From the NCBI GenBank assembly GCA_051654905.1, contig JBOFYY010000159.1, forward strand, positions 197,230-261,229: a DNA stretch of 64,000 nt. The letters are read 5' to 3'. Position numbers and translations under genes: made by a program. Source of the stretch: JBOFIQ01 sp051654905. GTDB lineage: Bacteria; Actinomycetota; Actinomycetes; Propionibacteriales; Propionibacteriaceae. The notes below the pieces were generated by a model. It was not told the origin of the DNA, made no database searches, and saw nothing but the letters and a program-made list of their open reading frames with translations. The stretch's first letter is position 1. Every line of letters begins with the position of its first letter. This document shows positions 31,912-40,786 of the stretch, piece after piece.

Positions 31912-33225
31912 GTGCTCGCCGCCTTCGGTAATGCGTTCCGAACTCCGGATCTTCGCAAAAAGATCCTGTTCACGCTATGTGTCCTTGCTGTTTTTCGTCT
32001 CGGATCAGCAATCCCCGTCCCTAACGTAAATCTGCAGCAGATCAATGTTTGTCGTAGAGCTGCCGAGGCGGGCGATCAAGCTGGTTTGTATTCGATGATC
32101 AACCTATTCTCAGGTGGTGCGCTCTTGCAGCTTGCCATCTTTGCGTTAGGGATCATGCCGTACATTACGGCGTCGATTATCTTGCAGCTAATGACTGTAG
32201 TAGTGCCTCACCTAGAGGCGCTAAAGAAAGAAGGAGCTGCTGGGCAGACGAAAATCACCCAGTACACCCGGTACTTAACTTTGGCTTTGGCAGTCCTTAA
32301 CGCTACAGCTTTTGTTACGTTGGCAGTTAGCGGACAGCTCTTTAATGGGTGTCCAGGCATTGTTTATGACAAAGGTATTTTCTCTGTTGTCGTGATGATT
32401 CTCACGATGACTGCAGGTACTGGTTTGATCATGTGGATGGGTGAGCTCATCACAGAACGTGGTATCGGCAATGGTATGTCAGTGATGATTTTCACCCAGA
32501 TTGCTGCTCAATTCCCGGCATCGCTATGGGCTATCAAGGTGCAGCATTCTGCTGGTCGTGACAAGGGATGGCTGCTATTTGCCCTTGTTATTGCAGTAGG
32601 TTTGCTGGTTATGTTGGGCGTCATCTTCATGGAGCAGGGACAGCGTCGTATCCCAGTGCAGTATGCCAAACGCATGGTAGGAAGCCGCGTCTTTGGCGGA
32701 ACTAGCACTTATATTCCATTGAAGGTTAACCAATCTGGTGTAATTCCAGTGATCTTCGCTAGCTCGATGCTGTATGTTCCGATGCTGTACTCGCAGTTTG
32801 CGCCATCTACCGGATTAGCTAAGTGGATTGCCCAGAACTTCACTAAGGGCGATCACCCGATCTACAACTTGATTTACTTCCTTTTGATCATTGCTTTCTG
32901 CTACTTCTATGTAGCAATTACCTTCGATCCAGTTGAGATTAGCGACAATATGAAGAAATATGGTGGCTTCATTCCAGGCATTCGTGCTGGTAAACCCACC
33001 GAACAGTATTTGTCCCATGTATTGTCGCGTCTGACAGCTCCAGGAGCCTTGTATCTTGCTTTGATCGCTATGATCCCAACGCTGGCTTTCGTATGGCTAG
33101 GAGCTTCTGGCAAGTTCCCCTTCGGCGGTACCTCCATTCTGATTATCGTCGGGGTGGGTTTGGATACAGTCAAGCAAATCGAATCACAGCTACAGCAGCG
33201 TAATTACGAGGGTTTCCTTAAATAA
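31912..33225 (+). CDS. secY: Preprotein translocase subunit SecY
   Basis: Channel subunit of the general secretion pathway; 437 residues with ten transmembrane helices. GTG start, AAGGAAAGAGGG upstream. Conserved segments: FRLGSAIPVPNV, the plug-region start of helix 2a with MINLFSGGALLQLAIFALGIMPYITASIIL in the second helix block, and GQRRIPVQYAKRMVG in the fourth cytosolic loop. It is detached from rplO by the thiamine module; 123 bases upstream should hold its own promoter, which I could not define. Confidence 0.97.
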   Translation: MLAAFGNAFRTPDLRKKILFTLCVLAVFRLGSAIPVPNVNLQQINVCRRAAEAGDQAGLYSMINLFSGGALLQLAIFALGIMPYITASIILQLMTVVVPHLEALKKEGAAGQTKITQYTRYLTLALAVLNATAFVTLAVSGQLFNGCPGIVYDKGIFSVVVMILTMTAGTGLIMWMGELITERGIGNGMSVMIFTQIAAQFPASLWAIKVQHSAGRDKGWLLFALVIAVGLLVMLGVIFMEQGQRRIPVQYAKRMVGSRVFGGTSTYIPLKVNQSGVIPVIFASSMLYVPMLYSQFAPSTGLAKWIAQNFTKGDHPIYNLIYFLLIIAFCYFYVAITFDPVEISDNMKKYGGFIPGIRAGKPTEQYLSHVLSRLTAPGALYLALIAMIPTLAFVWLGASGKFPFGGTSILIIVGVGLDTVKQIESQLQQRNYEGFLK

Positions 33226-33274
33226 CACTGGTCTGTAAAGCAGTATTTTTCTAGGCGATAGAGGAGTTTTAAGT

Positions 33275-33847
33275 ATGCGTATGTTAATCATGGGTCCCCC
33301 CGGAGCAGGCAAGGGCACTCAAGGAGCCCTCATCGCAGAAAAATACGATATTCCAGCGATCTCTACAGGAGATATGTTCCGCGCGCTACGTCAAGAAGAC
33401 TCTGAGTTGGCTAGGACTGTAAAAGAACTCGTTGACAATGGTCGCTACGTGCCAGATCACATTACCGAGGAAATTGTTTTCCAGCGGTTAGGTCGTAGCG
33501 ACACTACTGACGGATTCTTACTCGACGGATTCCCTCGTACGATGCATCAGGTAGAGGCGCTGGATGGATTCCTTAGCAAACATGATCGTGACCTTGACAT
33601 CGTCGTATCGCTAGTTGCTGACGTTGATGAAGTAGTGGGTCGACTACTTAAGCGTGCTCAGATCGAAGGCCGCGCTGATGACAATGAAGAAACGATTCGA
33701 CGTCGTCAAGAAACTTATCTTGAGCAAACTCAGCCTCTTATTGAGACCTACCGCAAGCAAGGGATTCTACTGGAAGTAGATGCAATGGGTGCAGTTGACG
33801 AGGTTGCTGCCCGCATCTTTACCGGTATCGATAAGAAACTTTCCTAA
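33275..33847 (+). CDS. adk: Adenylate kinase
   Basis: Interconverts AMP + ATP and 2 ADP; 190 residues. P-loop GPPGAGKGTQG at 7-17, the AMP-site ISTGDMFRA, and DGFPRTMHQVEAL. The short lid form is used (no zinc-binding 27-residue insert), as in other actinobacteria. Its stop and the map ATG overlap by one base. Confidence 0.97.
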   Translation: MRMLIMGPPGAGKGTQGALIAEKYDIPAISTGDMFRALRQEDSELARTVKELVDNGRYVPDHITEEIVFQRLGRSDTTDGFLLDGFPRTMHQVEALDGFLSKHDRDLDIVVSLVADVDEVVGRLLKRAQIEGRADDNEETIRRRQETYLEQTQPLIETYRKQGILLEVDAMGAVDEVAARIFTGIDKKLS

Positions 33848-34692
33848 TGGTGGGATTGCCTCGCGGTACCGAAATCAAAACGGCCGACCAGCTCTGTGTA
33901 ATGCGTCGCGCGGGTCTTATTGTCGATGAAGTTTTGACGACAATCACTCGTGAGGCAAAAGCTGGTATGACGACCAAAGATCTCGATGCTATTGCTGCAG
34001 GAATCATTGCTAGCCGGGGAGCACATTCTCCTTATTTGGGTTATGGAACCCAGTGGGGGATGCCTCCTTATCCGGCAGTGACTTGTGTTTCAGTAAATGA
34101 AGCGATTGTTCACGGTATTCCCGGAGATCGGGTCTTAGTCGATGGCGATTTGGTCAGTGTCGATATTGCGCTAGGTGTCGATGGTTGGTTTGCTGATGCG
34201 GCTCGTAGTTTTGCTATCGGCGAGATCTCTGCAGAAGTTGCAGCTCTTTCTGAAGCCACTCGCAAAGCTATGGCGGTGGGAGTGGCTACCGCTCGTGCTG
34301 GTAGAAAACTTGGTGACGTCGAACATGCGATTGAAGCAAGTATTGAAGCCGAGCCAATCGAGTACGGGATCGTCGAGGAATATACCGGACATGGTATTGG
34401 TTCAGCGATGCATCAGCCGCCAGATGTTTTCAACTACGGTAAAAAAGGTCGTGGTCCCAAACTGGTTTCTGGGTTAGCGCTAGCTATTGAGCCGATGGTT
34501 ACATTAGGGGATCCAGCCAATGACACTTTGGCTGATGGCTGGACAGTAGTCACTCGCGATGGCAGCGTAGCTGCACATTGGGAAAATACGGTGGTAATCA
34601 CTGATAAGGGATTGTGGATTCTCACTGAGGCCGATGGTGGCGAAGCTCTGTTGAGAGAGCACGGCGCACCGTTCGCTCCTTTAGCTGATTAG
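33847..34692 (+). CDS. map: Methionine aminopeptidase, type I
   Basis: Removes N-terminal methionine from new proteins; 281 residues. The five metal ligands are apparent: Asp in SVDIAL, Asp in FADAARSF, His in GHGIGSAMHQ, Glu in AIEPMVTL and Glu in AHWENTVVI. A residue-level oddity is VDIALGVDGWFADAARSF in place of the commoner DVT...GDTSRTF, but both Asp ligands remain. Standard secY-adk-map order. Confidence 0.95.
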   Translation: MVGLPRGTEIKTADQLCVMRRAGLIVDEVLTTITREAKAGMTTKDLDAIAAGIIASRGAHSPYLGYGTQWGMPPYPAVTCVSVNEAIVHGIPGDRVLVDGDLVSVDIALGVDGWFADAARSFAIGEISAEVAALSEATRKAMAVGVATARAGRKLGDVEHAIEASIEAEPIEYGIVEEYTGHGIGSAMHQPPDVFNYGKKGRGPKLVSGLALAIEPMVTLGDPANDTLADGWTVVTRDGSVAAHWENTVVITDKGLWILTEADGGEALLREHGAPFAPLAD

Positions 34693-34700
34693 GTTTTTCT

Positions 34701-36002
34701 ATGCACAAAGACGCGAAAGTGATCGATGTAGCGATGGATGTCGCTGATCTGCTCGTGTCGATGGGAATGCCCCTTACCGACGTCGTGCAACTTTCATCGG
34801 ATGTGTGTAGATCGCAAGCATCTCGCTGGGTTCATGTGGACGCAGCTACAACGATGATTGTCTTTTCACAAGACGGAACCGATACCGAGCCGCCGTTTAC
34901 CCAGATGCGGCCAGTACAAGCTAGACCGTTGGACTATGCTGTCATGCAGCATGTTGTTGATGGGGTAGCTGAGTTAAGTGCTGGTGAGAAAAGTTTAGAA
35001 GAACTTGAAAATCAGTGTCATCAGCTTATGCTGCCTTGTAGCTATTCTCCGTGGCGGTTGATGCTTTCAGCCGGAACGATCTCAGCGGCATGTTGTCTCC
35101 TTTTCGGGGCCTCGATACCTGTTCTAATTGCTACGTTCCTTATCGGATGTTTGGGAGAGCGAGTCGCAACGCTGTTTTCGTTATGGGGTCTCCCGGCACT
35201 GGTTTCGCAAGCTTCGGCTGCTTTCGTCATCACTATGGCATCTATCTCTACTGCGAAAGTAGGTACCTATTTTGGGATTCCAATGGAGGCAGAGTCGCTG
35301 ATCGTAGGTGGCATTGTCATGTTGGTGGTCGGTATGAAATTCGTGGCTGCTTTCTTAGACGCTCTTGATGGTTATTACGTCAGTGCTGCTGCCGGTATTT
35401 TGCGAGTAGCAATGCTGACAGCCGGTATTGTAATGGGTATTTTGATAGCTTTGTGGCTGCTGATTCAGTTGGGAGTTAGCGTCGGGCTAGGCGCTGAGCA
35501 GCTAGGACTAGGCCAACCAATAGGACAAGTAATTGGGGCAGCTATCATCGCAGGTGCTTACGCGTGGTATTGCCACGCCAATGTGCCTGGAGTGATTGTG
35601 TCAGTACTTTTGGGTGCAGCTACTTGGATCATATTTATGTTGGTCTGGAGGGCTGGTATCGCAGAAGTTCCTGCTAGCGGTATTGCTTCAGTGCTAGCTG
35701 GTATTGCTGCTGCTACGTTGAGTAAGCGATGGCGGATTCCGTCGTTAGCGCTAATGACTGCCGGTATCGTGACTATGGTGCCAGGGCTACGTCTCTATAT
35801 GGGACTGATGCAGGCAGTATCTGCACCGTTATGGACGCCAGCCTTTTTCGATGGAATAACGACGCTTTTAGTTGCAGTAGGAATTGGTTTAGCTATTGCA
35901 GTAGGAGCGTCTGTCGGGGTGGTTTTGGGTCGTCCACTACGAAAAAGTATTCACAGAGTTGCTTCATACGGTTTATCTCGCCGCGAGGACAAGGCAGAAT
36001 AG
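34701..36002 (+). CDS. Threonine/serine exporter family membrane protein (ThrE-like)
   Basis: 433 residues. The N-terminal soluble part (about 1-110) with the ThrE-type DVADLLVSMGMPLTDVVQLSS start and the SRWVHVDAATTMIVFS segment is followed by about ten hydrophobic helices in two blocks, matching the fused ThrE/DUF1212 plus DUF3815 architecture of the Corynebacterium glutamicum threonine exporter. Likely exports small amino acids such as threonine or serine. Eight bases after map; first of five genes that split map from infA. Confidence 0.85.
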   Translation: MHKDAKVIDVAMDVADLLVSMGMPLTDVVQLSSDVCRSQASRWVHVDAATTMIVFSQDGTDTEPPFTQMRPVQARPLDYAVMQHVVDGVAELSAGEKSLEELENQCHQLMLPCSYSPWRLMLSAGTISAACCLLFGASIPVLIATFLIGCLGERVATLFSLWGLPALVSQASAAFVITMASISTAKVGTYFGIPMEAESLIVGGIVMLVVGMKFVAAFLDALDGYYVSAAAGILRVAMLTAGIVMGILIALWLLIQLGVSVGLGAEQLGLGQPIGQVIGAAIIAGAYAWYCHANVPGVIVSVLLGAATWIIFMLVWRAGIAEVPASGIASVLAGIAAATLSKRWRIPSLALMTAGIVTMVPGLRLYMGLMQAVSAPLWTPAFFDGITTLLVAVGIGLAIAVGASVGVVLGRPLRKSIHRVASYGLSRREDKAE

Positions 36003-36007
36003 AGTCT

Positions 36008-37063
36008 ATGCCTATGTCGCGTGACCTCAGTCTCTTAAATGATTTGTGGTTGACTTTACCTGAAGGTAATCCGATAGATATAGAAGATAAGCTCGCATCG
36101 GCGCGCGTCGTCGAGGTACTGGATGCCTTGCCGCCGGTCACTCGAGATCCGTTAGTGCCGTGGACGTATCAAGAACCAATTCAGATTGCACTTAAGAATC
36201 GAGATTGGGCAGCTCTTGCTGCAATATATGGCTCGGTAACATCGCTGGAGCGTTCGTATCTCCTCGATATTGTTTTAGACAATGTCGAGGAGGGTATGAC
36301 GTTGGATTGGCGAGAAGAAGCCGCAAACGATCCGGTAGGCATGCTGGTGAGGGCTCGGGAGTTAGAGCGAATCGCTTGGTCTGATAAGGCGAATGCCGGC
36401 AAAGATGGACTTACCGACTTTGCTGCGGTGAGCGTCGAAACTAATCTTGAATGGGCAGCAGAGCTATGTAATGAAGCCGCCAAGTTCCTTCCTCAGGATC
36501 CTACGCCGTGGGTTATTGCTCAAAAAACTGTAATTGGTGATAGAGATGCGGTATTTGCGATTGCCAAAAAATGGCAAGCTATTGATGAGTTTCATTACTT
36601 TGGCAATCTGGGATTATTGGCGATGCTATCTCCCAAAATAGTGGGAAATGATGATGATCGGTTAGGGTTGGCTCGTCATCTCCATACTCGTGCTCCGCAG
36701 GGAAATCTTGCTCATTTGATTATCTGTGATGCGCTATGCGATATGTATTTGAGCGCAGTACGCGATGGTAGTTCACCATCAGAGGCAGATCAAGTTTTTA
36801 TAGATAATATCGAGTTAATTAAATCTGCTTATTCTGCAACGGTTGCTAGCCCAACATGGCAAGTAAATTGGCTAGAAGGAATGGTTCGTAACCTGTTTGG
36901 TTTCTGTTTCTTCTTTGGTGATGCTAATGATCTGGCGTGGCAAGAATTATTAGCGACCCAAGGGCACATGATGGATATTCCTTGGCGTCTTAAAGGCAGC
37001 TTGGGAGTTCACCACTACCAATGGGCGCGAGGCTGGTGTGTGCGTCACGTTGTTAGACCTTGA
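36008..37063 (+). CDS. Hypothetical protein, helical repeat-like
   Basis: 351 residues from ATG 36008 (second ATG at 36014); longer open frame upstream overlaps the exporter and is not credible. No signal peptide or membrane segment. Composition is helical and acidic, with segments such as VETNLEWAAELCNEAAKFLP and ARHLHTRAPQGNLAHLIICD that resemble solenoid (TPR-like) repeats. I do not recognise a family. It begins five bases after the exporter stop, so it is likely co-transcribed. Confidence 0.65.
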   Translation: MPMSRDLSLLNDLWLTLPEGNPIDIEDKLASARVVEVLDALPPVTRDPLVPWTYQEPIQIALKNRDWAALAAIYGSVTSLERSYLLDIVLDNVEEGMTLDWREEAANDPVGMLVRARELERIAWSDKANAGKDGLTDFAAVSVETNLEWAAELCNEAAKFLPQDPTPWVIAQKTVIGDRDAVFAIAKKWQAIDEFHYFGNLGLLAMLSPKIVGNDDDRLGLARHLHTRAPQGNLAHLIICDALCDMYLSAVRDGSSPSEADQVFIDNIELIKSAYSATVASPTWQVNWLEGMVRNLFGFCFFFGDANDLAWQELLATQGHMMDIPWRLKGSLGVHHYQWARGWCVRHVVRP

Positions 37064-37098
37064 ACGAATCAAACCTGAAACAATGACAGAAAGCGACA

Positions 37099-37983
37099 AT
37101 GGTAGCTAGTACTGATCTGTGTTCTCTATCTTGGGATTCTCTCTCTGGCTGGGGGACTGCCGCCCGGGCGCAATTTTGGGTTGCGATTGAGCAACCTGGT
37201 TCTTGGGGAAAGAAAGCTTTTAGCGATTCGTTGTTGCCAGATGAGCTTGCTGCGTTTGAACGTACTTGTAAAGAAGCTGGTGGGAAAGCATTACTCATCC
37301 GTAAAGTTGGTGTACATTATAGCGAATCTGATTCTCGTCGGATCTATATTTCTGGGGGATCGCTGGAAGCTCCTTGGCTGGTGAGCGGGGTGGTAGCAGA
37401 TCCAATGATGTTGCTAGATCTACCATTTTCGCGATTATGCGATAGTACTCCGCCGGTATTGCCTGGTTTTGCCGAAGCTGCCGCGATAGCGCTGATTTGC
37501 ACTAATGGAAAACGTGATGTGTGTTGCGCGGTTCGAGGTCGTCCATTGGCTGAATCAGCGGCGCAGATAGCACCCGATAGAGTCTGGGAAGCATCTCATA
37601 CCGGAGGGCATCGCTTTGCTCCTACCGCGGTGGTCTTACCGACGGGACAGATGTTGGCTCATGTTTCACTAGATGATGTTATTTCTTCAATTCGGGCTGC
37701 AGATGAAGGGATGCTTGCAGTGGTTGGGCCAGGGGATCGTGGGCGAAGTCAACTGGAACAATCTGCGCAAACAGCAGAGTCTTGGGTTCGTTCCCATGCT
37801 CGTGAGTACGATCTTGATACATTGGCTACGGTTGTAGTTGACGATATTGCTACGGTCGTTCATACCGATGGTCGCTCGTGGCGGTTACGAGTAGCTAAGA
37901 CTTCTATCGGGCAAGAATTACAAGATTCTTGTGGACGTGATCCTCATGATGCAGCGGTGTGGACAGCAGAATTACTGTCTTAA
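37099..37983 (+). CDS. Sucrase/ferredoxin-like (Apd1-type) thioredoxin-fold [2Fe-2S] protein
   Basis: 294 residues. The family fingerprint is ICTNGKRDVCCAVRGRPL (132-149) followed by SHTGGHRFAPTAVVLP (166-181). Cys134 and Cys143 are spaced C-x8-C, and His167 and His171 give H-x3-H, the bis-Cys/bis-His ligand set known for yeast Apd1-type [2Fe-2S] proteins. So a redox or electron-transfer role is expected. Cytosolic, no signal peptide. It lies between a hypothetical and an aldo/keto reductase; a redox link with the latter is possible but unproven. Confidence 0.85.
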   Translation: MVASTDLCSLSWDSLSGWGTAARAQFWVAIEQPGSWGKKAFSDSLLPDELAAFERTCKEAGGKALLIRKVGVHYSESDSRRIYISGGSLEAPWLVSGVVADPMMLLDLPFSRLCDSTPPVLPGFAEAAAIALICTNGKRDVCCAVRGRPLAESAAQIAPDRVWEASHTGGHRFAPTAVVLPTGQMLAHVSLDDVISSIRAADEGMLAVVGPGDRGRSQLEQSAQTAESWVRSHAREYDLDTLATVVVDDIATVVHTDGRSWRLRVAKTSIGQELQDSCGRDPHDAAVWTAELLS

Positions 37984-38013
37984 TAGGGTTTTATAAGCGA
38001 AGGGAGTCGATAG

Positions 38014-39009
38014 GTGGCAACGGTACTTCCTACCAGACGTTTAGGTAGCAGCGATTTAGAAATTACAACCGTCGGGTTGGGCTGTAATGCGATAACTCTG
38101 GGACGAATAGATCATCCTAAGCAAGTGGATGCGCTGCTTGGTGCTTGTCTGGATACGGGAATAGCTTGGCTCGATACAGCCGCGTTATATGGCGGAAGCG
38201 ACCAACTATCAGAAACGTTACTGGGGCAGATGCTGCGAGGCAGACGAGACGAGTTCGTTATTGCTACTAAGTGTGGGCACTCACTAGAACCGCTTGCCGC
38301 GACGATCGACTACGGACTGCGCGGTTCGCGAACGTATATTCGTAGAGCGGTAGAGGGATCGTTGCGACGGTTGCGCACAGATTGGATTGATCTTTTTCAA
38401 ATCCACGAATATGACGATCAAACTCCGCTTTCTGAGACAGTCGGGGCGCTAGAAGAGTTAGTGGCCGAAGGAAAAATCCGTGCTTATGGGCATTCTAATT
38501 TCCCGCTAGCTGCTATGCAGGAAGCCAAAAATGTAGCGGAGCAGACTGCGTCTATAGGTTTTGTTAGCGCTCAAGATCAGTATTCGCTATTGCAGCGTGG
38601 TATTGAGCAAGATGGTAGAGCAGACTTTCTTACAGAGCATGGAGTGGGTTTGCTGCCGTATTATCCGTTGGCCTCTGGGATATTAACGGGTAAGTACCGT
38701 CAGGGGAGTATCCCTGTGGGAAGTCGGTTGGAGCAGAAGCCAGAGCGTTTAGCAGGGGTAAGTTGGTCGCGTCTGGAGGCATATCGCGACTTGTGTCGCC
38801 AAATAGATGCACCGATGGCAGCAGTTTCGCTGGCATGGTTATTAACGCGTAAGCCAGTGACTGCTGTGATTGCAGGGGCCAGATCCCCAGAGCAAGTTCA
38901 CGCTAATGCTTATGGAGCTTTGTTATCGCTAGATGACGATGTGGTTGCTGAGATTTCAGAGATTTTTGCAGTAGCTAAGGAGGATACTGCCCATGGCAAC
39001 TATTCATAA
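38014..39009 (+). CDS. Aldo/keto reductase
   Basis: 331 residues, GTG start with GGGAG upstream. TIM-barrel NADPH reductase of the AKR superfamily: WLDTAALYGGSDQLSE carries the conserved Asp and Tyr, FVIATKCG the Lys, and DLFQIHEYD the His of the catalytic tetrad; the C-terminal AVIAGARSPEQVHANA is the cofactor phosphate site. Substrate unknown; it belongs to the group resembling sugar or galactose dehydrogenase-like AKRs. Overlaps the next gene by 17 bases. Confidence 0.9.
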   Translation: MATVLPTRRLGSSDLEITTVGLGCNAITLGRIDHPKQVDALLGACLDTGIAWLDTAALYGGSDQLSETLLGQMLRGRRDEFVIATKCGHSLEPLAATIDYGLRGSRTYIRRAVEGSLRRLRTDWIDLFQIHEYDDQTPLSETVGALEELVAEGKIRAYGHSNFPLAAMQEAKNVAEQTASIGFVSAQDQYSLLQRGIEQDGRADFLTEHGVGLLPYYPLASGILTGKYRQGSIPVGSRLEQKPERLAGVSWSRLEAYRDLCRQIDAPMAAVSLAWLLTRKPVTAVIAGARSPEQVHANAYGALLSLDDDVVAEISEIFAVAKEDTAHGNYS

Positions 39010-39676
39010 GATCCAAGAATCAGATATTGCAGCTGTTGCTAAACGTCTTTCCCAGCGGCGTCGGGAGTTATCTGTACAGGATCCTTCTTGGTGGCAGGAT
39101 GCTGAAGATGCCATTGTCAAACATGCAGAGTATTTATCTTTTTTGATTCTTGACTCTGATGCGCAGGCTTTTAGCTATGGCGACGATGTAATGATCGCGG
39201 CTTGGTCGCGTGGTCAGTGGGTTATTGAAGACGCGGCTATTTCTGACTGGGAGGCTAGCGCGGAGGCATTATGGTCTGCAGTTGTCGCAGAGATTAGCGG
39301 AGAATCGATACGAATTTCAGCTGCACCGTCAGAGCATAAGCGAGCAAAATTTGCGCAGAGTCACAGGTTGGCCTGGTCGGAATCTTGGTGGCATATTCCG
39401 GTTTCTCCTACTGCGCCTCCTACGACTATGGCTGCTACTCAAGTAGGCGGTTATGTAGCTCATATTGATTGGTCGGCGCCGATTTATAATCATGGCGGTC
39501 CGCTGTTATTGCTGAATGATCCCACTGCTGAGGTGCTTGCAGCGGCAATAACAGCAGCGCCAGATTTAGGATGCGGAATGGTTGCAGTCTGCCAACGAGA
39601 ACTAGCGGAAGTAACTGCTGTTACAACTGCTGGTTTGCAGCATCATTGCGACTTTTATGAAGGTATCGCAGCCTAG
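38993..39676 (+). CDS. Hypothetical protein, possibly GNAT-like
   Basis: 227 residues, ATG preceded by an excellent AAGGAGG. The start MATIHKIQESDIAAVAKRLSQRR and the two-domain feel (central linker about 120-145, then GGYVAHIDWSAPIYNHGGPLL) recall acetyltransferase-like proteins, but the acetyl-CoA loop R/QxxGxG/A is not evident, so I do not assign the activity. Its start is inside the aldo/keto reductase gene, indicating coupling. Confidence 0.6.
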   Translation: MATIHKIQESDIAAVAKRLSQRRRELSVQDPSWWQDAEDAIVKHAEYLSFLILDSDAQAFSYGDDVMIAAWSRGQWVIEDAAISDWEASAEALWSAVVAEISGESIRISAAPSEHKRAKFAQSHRLAWSESWWHIPVSPTAPPTTMAATQVGGYVAHIDWSAPIYNHGGPLLLLNDPTAEVLAAAITAAPDLGCGMVAVCQRELAEVTAVTTAGLQHHCDFYEGIAA

Positions 39677-39678
39677 AA

Positions 39679-39708
39679 TTGGCTGTTAGCGCTTTAACGG
39701 AGTAGAGT
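39679..39708 (+). promoter_or_regulatory. Candidate infA (alpha operon) promoter
   Basis: TTGGCT (39679-39684), an 18-base spacer and TAGAGT (39703-39708, TANNNT) lie about 55 bases before infA. It would restart transcription of the translation genes after the five-gene insertion. Pattern evidence only. Confidence 0.4.
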
Positions 39709-39761
39709 TGTTCAGTGGTCGCCTGTGTCGGCGACATCTACGCGCTCGAATCAAGGAGATC

Positions 39762-39983
39762 ATGGCGAAGAAGGAAGGTGCTCTCGAATTAGAGGGGCAC
39801 GTCGTCGAAGCATTACCCAATGCAATGTTCCGGGTGGAACTGAGCAATGGGCACCGCGTTCTGGCGACCATAAGTGGCAAGATGCGACAGCATTACATTC
39901 GCATCATTCCTAATGACCGCGTTGTGGTCGAACTCTCGCCGTACGACTTAACTCGTGGACGTATTGTCTACCGACATAAGTAA
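39762..39983 (+). CDS. infA: Translation initiation factor IF-1
   Basis: 73 residues from ATG 39762 with AAGGAG nine bases upstream; the longer open frame to 39708 has no family support. OB-fold protein that blocks the A site during initiation: MAKKEGALELEGHVVEALPN start and ISGKMRQHYIRIIPNDRVVVELSPYDL region complete. Heads infA-rpmJ-rpsM-rpsK-rpsD-rpoA-rplQ. Confidence 0.97.
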   Translation: MAKKEGALELEGHVVEALPNAMFRVELSNGHRVLATISGKMRQHYIRIIPNDRVVVELSPYDLTRGRIVYRHK

Positions 39984-40019
39984 CCAAAACCCGCATAACA
40001 CCACACAGAAAGAAGCTCG

Positions 40020-40133
40020 ATGAAGGTTCAGCCGAGCGTCAAGGCGATCTGCGACAAGTGCAAGGTCATTCGTCGCCATGGTCGTGTGATGGTTATTTGT
40101 GAGAACCCGCGCCATAAGCAGCGACAGGGCTGA
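40020..40133 (+). CDS. rpmJ: 50S ribosomal protein L36
   Basis: A 37-residue protein, too short for a usual ORF cut-off. MKVQPSVKAICDKCKVIRRH then VMVICENPRHKQRQG. Cys11, Cys14, Cys27 and His32 form the zinc ribbon, so this is the zinc-containing L36. AGAAAG and a good start context lie between infA and this ATG. The next 238 bases, to rpsM, form a leader without a gene. Confidence 0.96.
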   Translation: MKVQPSVKAICDKCKVIRRHGRVMVICENPRHKQRQG

Positions 40134-40274
40134 GTGAAAGCTCACATAGCCTTGCCGGCTTAGTCAGGTAATGACTGGAACGGGCCTCGCAAGACATCAT
40201 CGCCCCGGAGAGAGCTCACCGGGACAATTCAACAACGTGACTGCAAGCCTCACGGCAAGATTGTGAGGTAGAAC

Positions 40275-40293
40275 CTCCGGGCGAAGGCCGGAG
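40275..40293 (+). promoter_or_regulatory. Hairpin in the rpsM leader
   Basis: CTCCGG (40275-40280) pairs with CCGGAG (40288-40293) around GCGAAGG, with more GC-rich material on either side. It lies about 80 bases before rpsM. S4 represses the alpha operon in E. coli by binding the rpsM leader; a comparable function here is untested. Confidence 0.35.
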
Positions 40294-40371
40294 CCCCGCC
40301 GCGAGGAGACTCGCACAGGCAGTGGGGACGCACCACGCAGACACCTTCGCACGATCCGAAAGGACCGCCAC

Positions 40372-40746
40372 ATGGCACGCCTTATTGGTGTCGACCTACC
40401 GCGCGAAAAGCGTTTAGAGGTTGCCCTTACTTACATTTACGGCATGGGTAAGACCCGCGCCGCTAAGGCCCTGGAGGCCACTGGCATCAGTGGTGACCTC
40501 CGTGTCCACCAGCTTACGGACGACCATCTCGTCGCGCTTCGTGACTTCATTGAAGCTAACTACGAAGTCGAGGGTGATCTTCGCCGTACCGTTGCTGCCG
40601 ATATCCGTCGCAAGATTGAGATCGGTTGCTACCAGGGACGCCGCCATCGCAGCGGTCTTCCGGTACACGGTCAGCGCACCCGTACGAATGCACGCACCCG
40701 CAAGGGTAAGAAGAAGGCCGTCGCCGGCAAGAAGAAGGCCCGCTAA
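40372..40746 (+). CDS. rpsM: 30S ribosomal protein S13
   Basis: Head protein bridging to the large subunit; 124 residues. Begins MARLIGVDLPREKRLEVALT; the helix-two-turns-helix YIYGMGKTRAAKALEATGI and the RHRSGLPVHGQRTRTNARTR block are intact. AAAGGA precedes the ATG. Ordinary alpha-operon position. Confidence 0.98.
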   Translation: MARLIGVDLPREKRLEVALTYIYGMGKTRAAKALEATGISGDLRVHQLTDDHLVALRDFIEANYEVEGDLRRTVAADIRRKIEIGCYQGRRHRSGLPVHGQRTRTNARTRKGKKKAVAGKKKAR

Positions 40747-40786
40747 CCAGCGGCCCGGACACTGAGATCCAGGAGTAATAAAACTT

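Noticed and set aside
35729..36007. Upstream extension of the 36008 gene
   Set aside because: It overlaps the exporter gene completely in another frame and has compositional features of a shadow; ATG 36008 is preferred.
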